Source: SAR202 cluster bacterium (GTDB lineage Bacteria > Chloroflexota > Dehalococcoidia > Lucifugimonadales > OSU-TB39). Taken from it: a stretch of 64,000 nucleotides of DNA. Below, one piece after another: positions 52,296-61,611 of this stretch; within the stretch, counting starts at the first letter, position 1, and each line of letters opens with the position of its first letter. The position numbers were made by a program, and so were the translations under genes. Location: assembly GCA_009392195.1 (NCBI GenBank), contig VFGY01000021.1, positions 1 to 64,000 of the forward strand, written 5' to 3'. The notes beneath the pieces were generated by a model. The model worked only from the letters and a program-made list of their open reading frames with translations, was not told where the DNA came from and searched no databases.

Positions 52296-54980
52296 ATGAG
52301 TAGTAAGCGTGATTTATCAGATTTAATTTCAAAGAAAATCTTGAAAACTTCGTCTGGAGATTATACTTTTTATTCAATACGAACGCTTGAAGAAGCTGGC
52401 TTTATTGATATAAGTAAAACTCCTTATTCTATTAGGGTATTATTGGAAAATGTACTGCGTAATTCAGATGGTGGTCCAGCAACTTTCGACCATGTGAAAT
52501 TAGTATCTTCATGGAGGCCAAATAATAAACCCACTAGTGAGTTCCCATACATGCCTGGGAGAGTGGTTTTGCAGGATTTTACAGGAGTACCTGTAGCTGT
52601 AGATATTGCTGCAATGAGGGATGCAGTCGCAACATTAGGTGGAGACGCATCTATAATAAATCCTATTGTCCGGTCAGACATGGTTATAGATCATTCAGTC
52701 CAAGTTGATCATTTTTCTGTTAATAATGCACTTGATTTAAATATCAAAAAAGAATTTGAAAGGAACACAGAAAGGTACCAATTGCTAAAGTGGGCTCAGA
52801 ATGCCTTCGATAATTTCAACATTGTTCCTCCAGGTACAGGTATAGTTCATCAAGTTAATTTGGAATATCTAGCCGAAGTTGTCCTCAGTAACACTAATGA
52901 TCAAATTGGATTGGCTTATCTTGACACATGTGTTGGTACTGATTCACATACAACGATGGTTAACGGATTAGGTGTGTTGGGTTGGGGTGTTGGTGGAATT
53001 GAAGCAGAGGCTGTAATGTTAGGTCAGCCATACTATATGGTTGTTCCTGAAGTGGTCGGAGTGCGCTTAACTGGTAATCTTCCTGAAGGATCAACAGCTA
53101 CAGATCTAGTACTTTCATTAGTTGAAGTTTTAAGGTCGGTGGGAGTTGTTGAAAAATTTGTTGAATTTTATGGCCCAGGGTTAAAAGATTTACCTTTAGC
53201 AGATCGCGCTACAATAGCGAATATGGCACCCGAGTACGGAGCGACATGTGGATTTTTCCCAATCGATGATCAAACCTTAAGATATTTGAAAGATACAGGT
53301 AGAGAAGGGTCTCTTATTGAATTAGTAGAAGGATTTGTGAAAGATAATGATTTATATTACGATGAACAAAATGAGCCAGAATATACTACTAATATTCATT
53401 TTGATATATCTAAAGTTGTACCTTCAATGGCAGGTCCAAAGCGGCCTCAAGATAAAGTTCCATTAAATCAAGTTCCAGAGAATTTTAGCAACTCATTTGA
53501 TAACATACCAAACGGGAATCATAAAATAACTATTGATAATGAAGAAGTTATTTTAGGTGATTCATCTGTGGTGATTGCTGCTATTACGAGTTGTACTAAT
53601 ACTTCTAATCCTTCAGTAATGGTAGGAGCTGGTTTGTTAGCCAGAAATGCCAGAAACAGAGGTTTAAAAAGGAAGCCATGGGTGAAATCGAGTTTAGCGC
53701 CTGGTTCTACCGTAGTAACTAGATATCTTGAAGCTGCTGGTTTAAACGAGGATTTGGATTACTTGGGCTTTAATACGGTTGGGTATGGATGTACTACATG
53801 TATTGGTAATTCAGGACCATTACCGGATCCAGTATCGGAATCAGTATCAGCCAATGATTTAACAGTTGCTGCGGTTCTGAGTGGTAATCGTAATTTTGAA
53901 GGTAGAGTACATCCTCAAGTTAAAGCAAATTATTTAGCTTCTCCAATGTTAGTTGTAGCTTATGCTTTAGCAGGTAGAGTAGATATGGATATAGTAAATG
54001 AACCAATAGGTCAAGATGAATTTGGAAAAGACGTTTTTCTTAAGGATGTATGGCCATCACAAGAAGATATATCTAATACGATATCTTCTTCGTTAACCCC
54101 TGAGATCTTTAGGGAGCAATATGGTGCAGTTGTTGATGGGCCAGATGAATGGCAGAACTTGGATACTTCTTCGACTTTAAACTTTGCATGGGATGGGGGA
54201 TCAACTTATATACAAAAACCACCGTATTTTGATAATTTTTCAAAAAATCCATCATCGAGGCCCGAGATAACTGGTGCTAGAGTTTTAGTGTATTTAGAAG
54301 ATTCTGTTACTACTGACCATATTTCCCCAGCTGGTTCTATACCTCCCAAGGCACCAGCAGGACAATTTTTGTTGAGTAGTGATGTTCCTCAACATGAATA
54401 TAATTCGTTTGGTTCTAGAAGAGGAAATCACGATGTAATGGCGCGCGGGACTTTTGGGAATATTCGTCTAAGAAATAAATTGACTCCTGACATGGAAGGA
54501 GATTGGACTAAACATTTTCCAAGTGAAGAAGTTATGAGGATATATGACGCTTCTGAACAATATAGGTCCGAAGACGTTCCTTTAATTGTTATTGCTGGAA
54601 AGGAGTATGGTACTGGAAGTTCTCGTGATTGGGCTGCCAAAGGTCCTATGCTTTTAGGTGTAAGAGCTGTAATAGCTCAAAGTTTTGAAAGAATTCATAG
54701 GTCAAATTTGATTGGCATGGGGGTTTTACCTTTAGTATTTGAAAATGGAGAATCTGCTGAGTCTCTGGGGTTGGAAGGAACCGAGACTTTCGAAATACTT
54801 GGTGTTGCTAATAACGTTAAGCCCGGATCTAAAGTTAAAGTTAAAGCCGTTTCAAATTCAGGAAAAACAACCGTGTTTGAAGTTTTAACTAGAATTGATA
54901 CAGAAATTGAAAATCAATATTATAGGCACGGAGGGTTGTTGCCTTACGTGTTACGCCAAATGATGTCGGAATCCAGATAA
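52296..54980 (+). CDS. acnA: Aconitate hydratase (AcnA/IRP type)
   Basis: 894 residues, close to 891 for AcnA. The [4Fe-4S] ligands are Cys433 (ITSCTNTSN) and Cys499/Cys502 (YGCTTCIGNSG). Also seen: DTCVGTDSHTTMVNGLGVLGWGVGGIEAEA, and the swivel domain GKEYGTGSSRDWAAKGP with RSNLIGMGVLPL. It interconverts citrate and isocitrate and marks an oxidative TCA cycle. It follows the ferredoxin gene with a 124-base gap and may have its own promoter. Confidence 0.96.
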   Translation: MSSKRDLSDLISKKILKTSSGDYTFYSIRTLEEAGFIDISKTPYSIRVLLENVLRNSDGGPATFDHVKLVSSWRPNNKPTSEFPYMPGRVVLQDFTGVPVAVDIAAMRDAVATLGGDASIINPIVRSDMVIDHSVQVDHFSVNNALDLNIKKEFERNTERYQLLKWAQNAFDNFNIVPPGTGIVHQVNLEYLAEVVLSNTNDQIGLAYLDTCVGTDSHTTMVNGLGVLGWGVGGIEAEAVMLGQPYYMVVPEVVGVRLTGNLPEGSTATDLVLSLVEVLRSVGVVEKFVEFYGPGLKDLPLADRATIANMAPEYGATCGFFPIDDQTLRYLKDTGREGSLIELVEGFVKDNDLYYDEQNEPEYTTNIHFDISKVVPSMAGPKRPQDKVPLNQVPENFSNSFDNIPNGNHKITIDNEEVILGDSSVVIAAITSCTNTSNPSVMVGAGLLARNARNRGLKRKPWVKSSLAPGSTVVTRYLEAAGLNEDLDYLGFNTVGYGCTTCIGNSGPLPDPVSESVSANDLTVAAVLSGNRNFEGRVHPQVKANYLASPMLVVAYALAGRVDMDIVNEPIGQDEFGKDVFLKDVWPSQEDISNTISSSLTPEIFREQYGAVVDGPDEWQNLDTSSTLNFAWDGGSTYIQKPPYFDNFSKNPSSRPEITGARVLVYLEDSVTTDHISPAGSIPPKAPAGQFLLSSDVPQHEYNSFGSRRGNHDVMARGTFGNIRLRNKLTPDMEGDWTKHFPSEEVMRIYDASEQYRSEDVPLIVIAGKEYGTGSSRDWAAKGPMLLGVRAVIAQSFERIHRSNLIGMGVLPLVFENGESAESLGLEGTETFEILGVANNVKPGSKVKVKAVSNSGKTTVFEVLTRIDTEIENQYYRHGGLLPYVLRQMMSESR

Positions 54981-55296
54981 TAGAATAAATCAACATCTGA
55001 TTTTATTGAAAACTAGGCTTTGTACATAGTCCTTAAACAACGAGTACATACCGATAATTGTTTGTTTATTCCGTTTATATTAACAGTTGCTTTTTGGGTG
55101 TTAACTTGCCATTTGGTCCTTGTTCTTCGCTTAGAATGGCTTACGTTATTCCCTGATTGGCTTGATTTTGAACAAATTTGGCATCGTGCCATAATATCAC
55201 TTTATCCTTTCTTACCCTCTAAACATATCGTTAATTGTTAAGTTAACTTAATTGCTCAATTAATTACTGTATTAGATATTTATATGTCAAAAGTAA
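54981..55296. other. 316-base intergenic region
   Basis: Between aconitase and the FakA-like gene. A 74-codon open frame at 55020-55241 lacks a ribosome-binding site and looks accidental. No tRNA or known RNA is seen. The only clear element is the 14-base palindrome at 55238-55251. Confidence 0.5.
55238..55251. promoter_or_regulatory. 14-base perfect palindrome before the FakA-like operon
   Basis: TTAAGTTAACTTAA is self-complementary. It lies 46 bases before the ATG of the FakA-like gene, where an operator would be expected. In AT-rich DNA such a site can arise by chance, so a regulatory role is only possible. Confidence 0.3.
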
Positions 55297-57024
55297 ATGC
55301 TACCATATGATGAAAATTTGAACAATCATATCGATATGGATAAAAAATCAAAAAATATATTGAATGGGGTAACCCTTGTAGAGATGTTTTCAGTGGCATT
55401 ATCTAAACTTGAGGAAAATATTGAAGCGGTTAATTCTTTAAACGTTTTTCCCGTTCCTGATGGTGATACTGGCACCAATATGGTATTGACCTTGAAATCA
55501 GTCGTTGAAGCTGCTCAGAATGGTACAGTCGAATCTGCTGGAGAAGTTGCAAAAATATTTTCAAAAGCAGCTTTAAACGGAGCAAGAGGTAATAGTGGCG
55601 TCATTTTATATTCATTTATTAAAGGGTTTTCTTTGGGTATAGGTGACTCAGCGGAATTAAATGATTCTTTATTTGTAAAATCACTTGAACAATCTAAAAT
55701 ATCGTCATATAAATCAGTTAGTAAACCTGTCGAAGGTACAATGTTAACGGTGATATCCCGTATCTATGATATAGCATCTAAAAGCCTCTCAGATGTATCA
55801 GGTTTAAAAGAATTATTAGAAATAATTGTTAAAGAAGCAAACAAAACTGTTAAAGAAACACAGTTTATGTTGCCTGTGCTGGAAAAGGCGGGAGTCGTAG
55901 ATTCAGGTGGTTATGGGTTGCAATTGATTTTAGAAGGGATGTATCAATACACTGCTGGATTGTCACAATTTGAATCATTAGATGTTGGTAGCAAAGTACC
56001 AGATTTGTCATCGAGTGCAACATCTGGATTACTAGACTCAACAAGTGGTGATTCTGGATTCATGCAAAGTGGACAGAACGTTGACGATTTACACAATATA
56101 GAAAAAGACGATTATGGTTATTGTACTCAATTTTTGGTTGCAGGTAATAAACTTGATGTTGACGCAATTAGGGAAGATATAAGTAAAATCGGATCTTCGA
56201 CTGTTGTAATTGGAGATGTAAATAATGTAAGGATACATGTTCATATAGAAGACCCTGGGTCAGCTATATCTTTTATGATTTCTTATGGGGTTATAAGCGA
56301 AGTATCTATTCAAAACATGGATCAACAGCATGAGGAATTTAGGGGTAAAATACCAACTCAGGTAAATGGTTTCTCAATAATTGCTGTAGCTGCAGGATCT
56401 GGTATTTGTGAATTATTTAGACAATATGGTGTAGATGCTATTGTAGAGGCGGGTCAAACTAGTAATCCATCTATAAAACAATTACTTGATGCTATAGACA
56501 AAGTTGATTCAGAAGAAGTTGTTTTATTACCAAACAATTCAAACATAATATTATCAGCAAATGAAGCTGCAAAATCTTCTGATAAAAATGTTAGTGTGAT
56601 TCCATCTAAATCGATACCGCAAGGAATAAGCGCCCTGTTAGCTCTTGATAAAGAAAAACCGTTGGAACTGAATTTGCCATCTGCATTAGATGTTATTGAA
56701 GATATTTGTGTGGGAGAAATTGCTAAGTCTGTTAGGCCGTTTAAGATAGATGGTGGAGCGGAGATTGAAAAAGGAGAATATTTAGGAGTATTGAATGGTG
56801 AAGTAGTGGTTGGTGGTAAGGATCTAGTTCGAGTTGCCTTGGATCTGATAAGAAAGGGACTTACCGACTCTTTTGAGTTAGTTAGTATATATTGGTCAGA
56901 TTCTGTGGGTTTAAATTTGGCGGAAGAAATAAGTAATGCTATAGCTGATAACTTTGAAAATATAGATGTTGAAATTTTTGAAGGAAACCAACCAATTTAT
57001 GACCTAATTATATCGATGGAGTGA
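55297..57024 (+). CDS. DAK2/DhaL-domain protein, fatty acid kinase FakA-like
   Basis: 575 residues. The DhaL nucleotide-binding domain is N-terminal (FPVPDGDTGTNMVLTL, residues 51-66; NGARGNSGVIL; GVVDSGGYGL). A middle segment (YCTQFLV, VRIHVHIEDPG) and a DegV-like C-terminal domain (VVLLPNNSNIILSA) complete the FakA/YloV layout. FakA phosphorylates fatty acids held by a DegV-type FakB protein; the next gene encodes such a protein. ATG 55297 is chosen; ATG 55336 would also work. The order FakA-DegV-RecG recalls the yloV-recG region of Firmicutes. Confidence 0.88.
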   Translation: MLPYDENLNNHIDMDKKSKNILNGVTLVEMFSVALSKLEENIEAVNSLNVFPVPDGDTGTNMVLTLKSVVEAAQNGTVESAGEVAKIFSKAALNGARGNSGVILYSFIKGFSLGIGDSAELNDSLFVKSLEQSKISSYKSVSKPVEGTMLTVISRIYDIASKSLSDVSGLKELLEIIVKEANKTVKETQFMLPVLEKAGVVDSGGYGLQLILEGMYQYTAGLSQFESLDVGSKVPDLSSSATSGLLDSTSGDSGFMQSGQNVDDLHNIEKDDYGYCTQFLVAGNKLDVDAIREDISKIGSSTVVIGDVNNVRIHVHIEDPGSAISFMISYGVISEVSIQNMDQQHEEFRGKIPTQVNGFSIIAVAAGSGICELFRQYGVDAIVEAGQTSNPSIKQLLDAIDKVDSEEVVLLPNNSNIILSANEAAKSSDKNVSVIPSKSIPQGISALLALDKEKPLELNLPSALDVIEDICVGEIAKSVRPFKIDGGAEIEKGEYLGVLNGEVVVGGKDLVRVALDLIRKGLTDSFELVSIYWSDSVGLNLAEEISNAIADNFENIDVEIFEGNQPIYDLIISME

Positions 57025-57125
57025 TATAGTGATTTGGTTAGGGTACTGCAAAGAACTTTGTGAGTATAGTGTAGGTTAGTTCTTTTAAGGGTTGAGTAAA
57101 ATAAATAATTTAGAGGAGGTTTAAC

Positions 57126-57962
57126 TTGGGTGTAAAAATAATAACGGATAGTACTTCTGATATACCGGAATCGGTTGTTTCCGATTTAGATATAGAGGTG
57201 GTACCTTTAAATATACACATTGGACAAGATGATTTTAAACATGGAGTTGATATTGGTACCGATGAATTTTATACCAAACTATTGACTGGTTCCCAGTTGC
57301 CTAAAACTTCTCAACCATCTCCGGGAGAATTTTTGGATGTATACAATAAATTTTTAGATAAATCAGATGCTATAGTTTCTATACATGTAACCTCAAAATT
57401 GAGTGGTACTTATAACTCAGCGATACAGGCCAAAAGTGAATTGAATACAACTAAGCCAATTGAAATCGTAGATAGTGCCACTGTTAGCATGGCTTTGGGG
57501 TTAATTGTGATAAGAGCAGCTAAACTAGCAAAAGAAGGTGGAACTCTAGAACAAGTTGTGAAAGAAATAGATGAGTGTTCCCGCAAGTCTGAGGTTCTCG
57601 TTGTGCTTGACACTCTGGAGTATCTTGCAAAAGGTGGTAGGATTGGAAAAGCTAGTGCACTAATTGGATCGATTCTAAGTGTGAAACCTATTTTGACCGT
57701 TGCAGATGGTGTTGTAGATACTTTTGGTAAAGCAAGAACATTTACAAAAGCTATGAATAGTCTGGAAGAAGCTATTAAAGGATTTACTCCTGTTACAGAT
57801 ATGTCTGTGTTTTATAGTACAGATAAGAACATATCAGATGATATGATTGACAGATTATCTGGCATTGTTGAAGCTGATAGATTGGTGGTTTCTCGTATAG
57901 GTCCTACAGTTGGTACTTATGCTGGGCCAAAGGCTATTGCTGTAGCAGTTATAAAGGAATAA
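57126..57962 (+). CDS. DegV-family fatty acid-binding protein (FakB-like)
   Basis: 278 residues, starting at TTG behind a strong GAGGAGG Shine-Dalgarno. Signatures: IITDSTSDIP, PLNIHIGQDDFKHG, SQPSPGEF, SSKLSGTYNSA-type SKLSGTYNSA and VVLDTLEYLAKGGRIGKA. DegV proteins bind a fatty acid and present it to FakA for phosphorylation, so acyl chains can enter phospholipids. With the adjacent FakA-like gene and PlsC elsewhere in the window, it suggests recycling of exogenous or released fatty acids. Confidence 0.93.
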   Translation: MGVKIITDSTSDIPESVVSDLDIEVVPLNIHIGQDDFKHGVDIGTDEFYTKLLTGSQLPKTSQPSPGEFLDVYNKFLDKSDAIVSIHVTSKLSGTYNSAIQAKSELNTTKPIEIVDSATVSMALGLIVIRAAKLAKEGGTLEQVVKEIDECSRKSEVLVVLDTLEYLAKGGRIGKASALIGSILSVKPILTVADGVVDTFGKARTFTKAMNSLEEAIKGFTPVTDMSVFYSTDKNISDDMIDRLSGIVEADRLVVSRIGPTVGTYAGPKAIAVAVIKE

Positions 57963-58014
57963 TATTCGGAAATTTTGGATAGAGTATTAGCTTTTATTTA
58001 AAGGATGTTTCTAC

Positions 58015-60468
58015 TTGGCAATGTGTGAACAAGGAACTTTCCAATCGACTAAGTTAAATACATTTAAGAATATACTTGAACAGGAATTAGATTCTGGGTT
58101 TGATGATAGCGTAGTTATAGGCGGGGTAGATGCATTTATTGATAGATGGAAGATAGAACTTTCATCGGGATTAGGTGAGTTGCCTTGTTATTCAAAGCTT
58201 TCAAAACCAAAGCGTAAATTATGGATTTCTAGTATTTTGAAAAAAATTTCGGAAGCCAACGTTGGGCAACATTTGAACAAAACAAATTCCAAAAGCCTTA
58301 ACAATAAAGCCAATAAGATTCAAAAAAAATCGACTAAACTGACTGATAGTGTGTACCAGATCGAAGGTATGACTAGAAGAAATATTTCAGAATCTGAATT
58401 AGCAAAACTAAATATAAATAATATTAACGATTTATTGTATTTTGTTCCTAATCGCCACAATGACTTTGGGGATATCCGTAAAGTATCAGATTTACAAGAT
58501 GGACAAGATCAAACTATCATGGCGAATGTTTGGGAAGGAAGTGTGAAAAAGATTAGGCCAAGGTTATGGTCTATAAAGGTAATTGTTGGTGATGACAGCG
58601 GTAATGTTTCATGTAATTGGTTTAGGCATGGATATAAGAAACCATATTTGCTAAGTGCATTTAAGCCTGGCACTAAATTGGTTATAAGCGGTAAGACAAG
58701 TTTGTTTGCTGGAAGAATAACCTTTCAATCTCCTGAATACGAATTGGTTAATGAATCGGCTGACTCTTTGGTTCATACAAGTGGGTTGGTGCCTGTATAC
58801 CCAATAACTGAAGGTATAACGCAGAGACGTATTAGAACTGTTGTGAAAAAGGCAGTTGATTCTATGGCGGATGAAGTCAATGATCATTTGCCAAATCACT
58901 TGAAAAAAGAATTGAAATTTATGAACCTTTCTAGTGCTATAAAAAACATACATTACCCAGATTCTATATTGCAGTATAACGAAGCGAGAAGAAGATTGGC
59001 TTTCGATGAGTTTTTTGTTCTTCAATTAGCTGTTTTAATGAGGAAATTGTCTTTAAAGACAGAAAATCATTTTTTAGATCTTAATATAGATTTAAACAAA
59101 ATAAATGGCTTTATTGATTTGCTTCCCTTCAAACTAACGGATTCACAAAATTTGGTGATTGAGGAAATTCTCCATGATTTAAATAGTCAGGTAGTAATGA
59201 ATAGATTGTTGCAAGGAGATGTAGGTAGTGGCAAAACAGTTGTAGCGCTCGTTGCTATGCTTGCATTAGTTTTTGATGGATATCAAGTAGCATTGATGGC
59301 ACCAACTGAAATATTGGCGCAACAACATTATGCTACTTTATCGAGATTATTGTCATCTGGTCACATTATCGAAAGAGAAGAAAATTATATTGTTTTGAAG
59401 TTGCCGGATTTTGACAAAACTATAACGATGGGGATATTGATTGGAAGTATGAAGCAATCCGCTAAAAAGATTATTGTTGAAAAATTGAATCAAAAAGAAA
59501 TCAATATAATAGTTGGTACCCATGCTTTAATTCAGGATGATGTCAATATTCCCAATATGGGCTTAGCTGTTGTCGATGAACAACATAGATTCGGAGTGGA
59601 ACAAAGGTCAATTCTTCGAAAGAAAAGTGATAATCCTCACATGTTGGCTATGTCAGCGACTCCTATCCCTCGGTCTTTGAATTTGACTGTGTATGGAGAT
59701 TTGGATATATCGATATTGAATGAATTACCACAAGGTAGAAAGGAAATTAAAACTCGCTTCATAAACGATGAAGACAGGTTTAAAGCATATGAATTTACTA
59801 GGCAACAAGTAGAAAAGGGTAGGCAAGCTTTTGTTTTATGCCCGCTCATTGAAGAATCTGAAGTGTTGCAAACCAAAGCTGCTACTGAAGAGTATGAAAA
59901 GCTTGTATCAGACATTTATCCTGAATTCAATGTGGGATTATTGCATGGCAGGATGAAGTTAATTGAAAAAGATGAAGTAATGATTCAATTCCAAAATCAT
60001 GACATTGATATTTTGGTATGTACTCCAGTGATTGAAGTAGGAATTGATATCCCTAATGCAAGTGTGATGATAATAGATGGAGCGGATCGGTTTGGATTAG
60101 CTCAATTGCACCAAATAAGAGGTAGGGTTGGGAGGGGTCAGTTTCAAAGCTATTGTATTTTAATTGCTGATGCCCCGAGTGAAAATGCTCAATTTAGATT
60201 AAAGTTATTAGAAGGTAGTAATGATGGATTTGAACTAGCTGAAGAAGATTTGAAATTACGTGGTCCAGGTGATTATCTGGGAACTAGGCAGAGTGGGTTA
60301 CCAAATTTTAAAGTCGCACAAATTAGTGATTTTGAAATTTTGCATCAGGCACGTGAAGCAGCGTCAAAACTTCTGATTCGTGATCCTAAATTACAACATA
60401 AAGATAATTTTGATTTAAGCAAATTGGTAATAGGATATGAAGAGAGATTGTACTCTGATATCAACTGA
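58015..60468 (+). CDS. recG: ATP-dependent DNA helicase RecG
   Basis: 817 residues, starting at TTG 58015 behind AAAGGATG. An N-terminal region of about 115 residues precedes the wedge/OB domain (ESELAKLNINNINDLLYFVPNRHNDF). Helicase motifs: LQGDVGSGKT near 400, LMAPTEILAQQH, DEQH near 522, MSATPIPRSL, and LAQLHQIRGRVGRG. RecG remodels stalled replication forks and Holliday junctions. The N-terminal extension is longer than in E. coli (693 residues), as in some other phyla. Confidence 0.95.
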   Translation: MAMCEQGTFQSTKLNTFKNILEQELDSGFDDSVVIGGVDAFIDRWKIELSSGLGELPCYSKLSKPKRKLWISSILKKISEANVGQHLNKTNSKSLNNKANKIQKKSTKLTDSVYQIEGMTRRNISESELAKLNINNINDLLYFVPNRHNDFGDIRKVSDLQDGQDQTIMANVWEGSVKKIRPRLWSIKVIVGDDSGNVSCNWFRHGYKKPYLLSAFKPGTKLVISGKTSLFAGRITFQSPEYELVNESADSLVHTSGLVPVYPITEGITQRRIRTVVKKAVDSMADEVNDHLPNHLKKELKFMNLSSAIKNIHYPDSILQYNEARRRLAFDEFFVLQLAVLMRKLSLKTENHFLDLNIDLNKINGFIDLLPFKLTDSQNLVIEEILHDLNSQVVMNRLLQGDVGSGKTVVALVAMLALVFDGYQVALMAPTEILAQQHYATLSRLLSSGHIIEREENYIVLKLPDFDKTITMGILIGSMKQSAKKIIVEKLNQKEINIIVGTHALIQDDVNIPNMGLAVVDEQHRFGVEQRSILRKKSDNPHMLAMSATPIPRSLNLTVYGDLDISILNELPQGRKEIKTRFINDEDRFKAYEFTRQQVEKGRQAFVLCPLIEESEVLQTKAATEEYEKLVSDIYPEFNVGLLHGRMKLIEKDEVMIQFQNHDIDILVCTPVIEVGIDIPNASVMIIDGADRFGLAQLHQIRGRVGRGQFQSYCILIADAPSENAQFRLKLLEGSNDGFELAEEDLKLRGPGDYLGTRQSGLPNFKVAQISDFEILHQAREAASKLLIRDPKLQHKDNFDLSKLVIGYEERLYSDIN

Positions 60469-60615
60469 AGTTTATCTTTTTCAATCTGCTGTCACGGCTG
60501 CTAGCATTACTACTTAATTATCGAAGTTGACACTTGTATTTTCCGTATATAAGATGAATCTGATGGACCTTTAATAAATCTAAAGTAAAACTACCAGGAT
60601 AAATCGATAAACTAA

Positions 60616-61611
60616 ATGGTTGATTACAAGAAAAATGAATCTAAAGATTGGGCTAAATCATATTTAAAAGGCCAATGGTCTACTTTAGTAACTCCATTTA
60701 CCCCCGATGGATCTCTAGACGTTGATGGATTAATATCCAATATAAGTCATATATCAGACCTAGGTGTTTCGGGTTTAGGCTGCACTTGGGGGATGGGTGA
60801 ATTTTGGAGCTTAACACTAGAAGAAAGAATGAAAATTTATGACCTAGTGGCCGAACATGCAGGAGATAAACTGCATGTAGCAGCTCATGTAACGCATTCA
60901 AGTGTTCAAGATATGTTGAACCTTGCAGAAAAAGCTCAAAATACAGGATTTGATTTATTGATTGTTACATCACCATATATTGTAGCTAAAAGTCCAAGCC
61001 AAGTGTTTGAGTTTGTCTCAAAGTTAGCTGAAAATACAGATTTGGCTATAATGTTCTACAATTCTCCACAGTTCGGGATAGTTTTGCAACCTGAATGGTT
61101 AAGTAAAGTTTCTGAAATCCAGAATGTTGTTGGCGTTAAGGAGGCTAGTTTCGATAGAGAACTTTCAATAAACACCCATTTGTTAATTGGAGATAAGGTA
61201 GTAATTAGTACTCCAGATGAATGGATTTTTTTCAAAGGGAAAGAGATGGGTTTTGAACAGCAAGTAATGTTTGCAAATACATCTGATTGGAGATTCGATA
61301 CGAAAGAAAATAATTACTATGTGGATTTTGTTAATAATGCAGTGAAAGGTGATTTGAACGAAGAGTTCTATGAAAAATATATAAAACCGATTAAAGGCGT
61401 CTCTGATAAATGGTGGATGAAAACAGTACAAAAAAACAACGGAGTTTTACCTGTTTCATTATGTAAATATTGGGGAGAACTTATGGGTATGGCAGGTGGT
61501 CCACCTAGATTGCCACTTTTTGATTTAAATGATGAAGAAAAAAACCAATTGGAAATTGATATATCTAATGCGAGAAAAGAAATTATGATTAATGTTAAGG
61601 ATAAAGTCTAA
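60616..61611 (+). CDS. DapA-family class I aldolase/lyase, partner of the MfnB-TusA protein
   Basis: 331 residues. The (beta/alpha)8 DapA fold is seen from TLVTPFTPDG (23-32) on; GMGEFWSLTLEER (59-71) takes the GTTGE position, with Tyr148 (IMFYNSP) and the Schiff-base Lys175 (GVKEAS). After the barrel is an extra C-terminal helix pair (GVLPVSLCKYWGELMGMAGGPPRLP). Its stop overlaps the next start by one base (TAATG), so the two proteins are probably made together. It may act on the same intermediates as the furan-synthase-like protein downstream. Not a lysine-pathway DapA by motif. Confidence 0.85.
   Translation: MVDYKKNESKDWAKSYLKGQWSTLVTPFTPDGSLDVDGLISNISHISDLGVSGLGCTWGMGEFWSLTLEERMKIYDLVAEHAGDKLHVAAHVTHSSVQDMLNLAEKAQNTGFDLLIVTSPYIVAKSPSQVFEFVSKLAENTDLAIMFYNSPQFGIVLQPEWLSKVSEIQNVVGVKEASFDRELSINTHLLIGDKVVISTPDEWIFFKGKEMGFEQQVMFANTSDWRFDTKENNYYVDFVNNAVKGDLNEEFYEKYIKPIKGVSDKWWMKTVQKNNGVLPVSLCKYWGELMGMAGGPPRLPLFDLNDEEKNQLEIDISNARKEIMINVKDKV

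Noticed and set aside
55020..55241. Open frame of 74 codons in the gap after aconitase
   Set aside because: No ribosome-binding site, hydrophobic low-complexity product and no neighbour overlap; likely chance.
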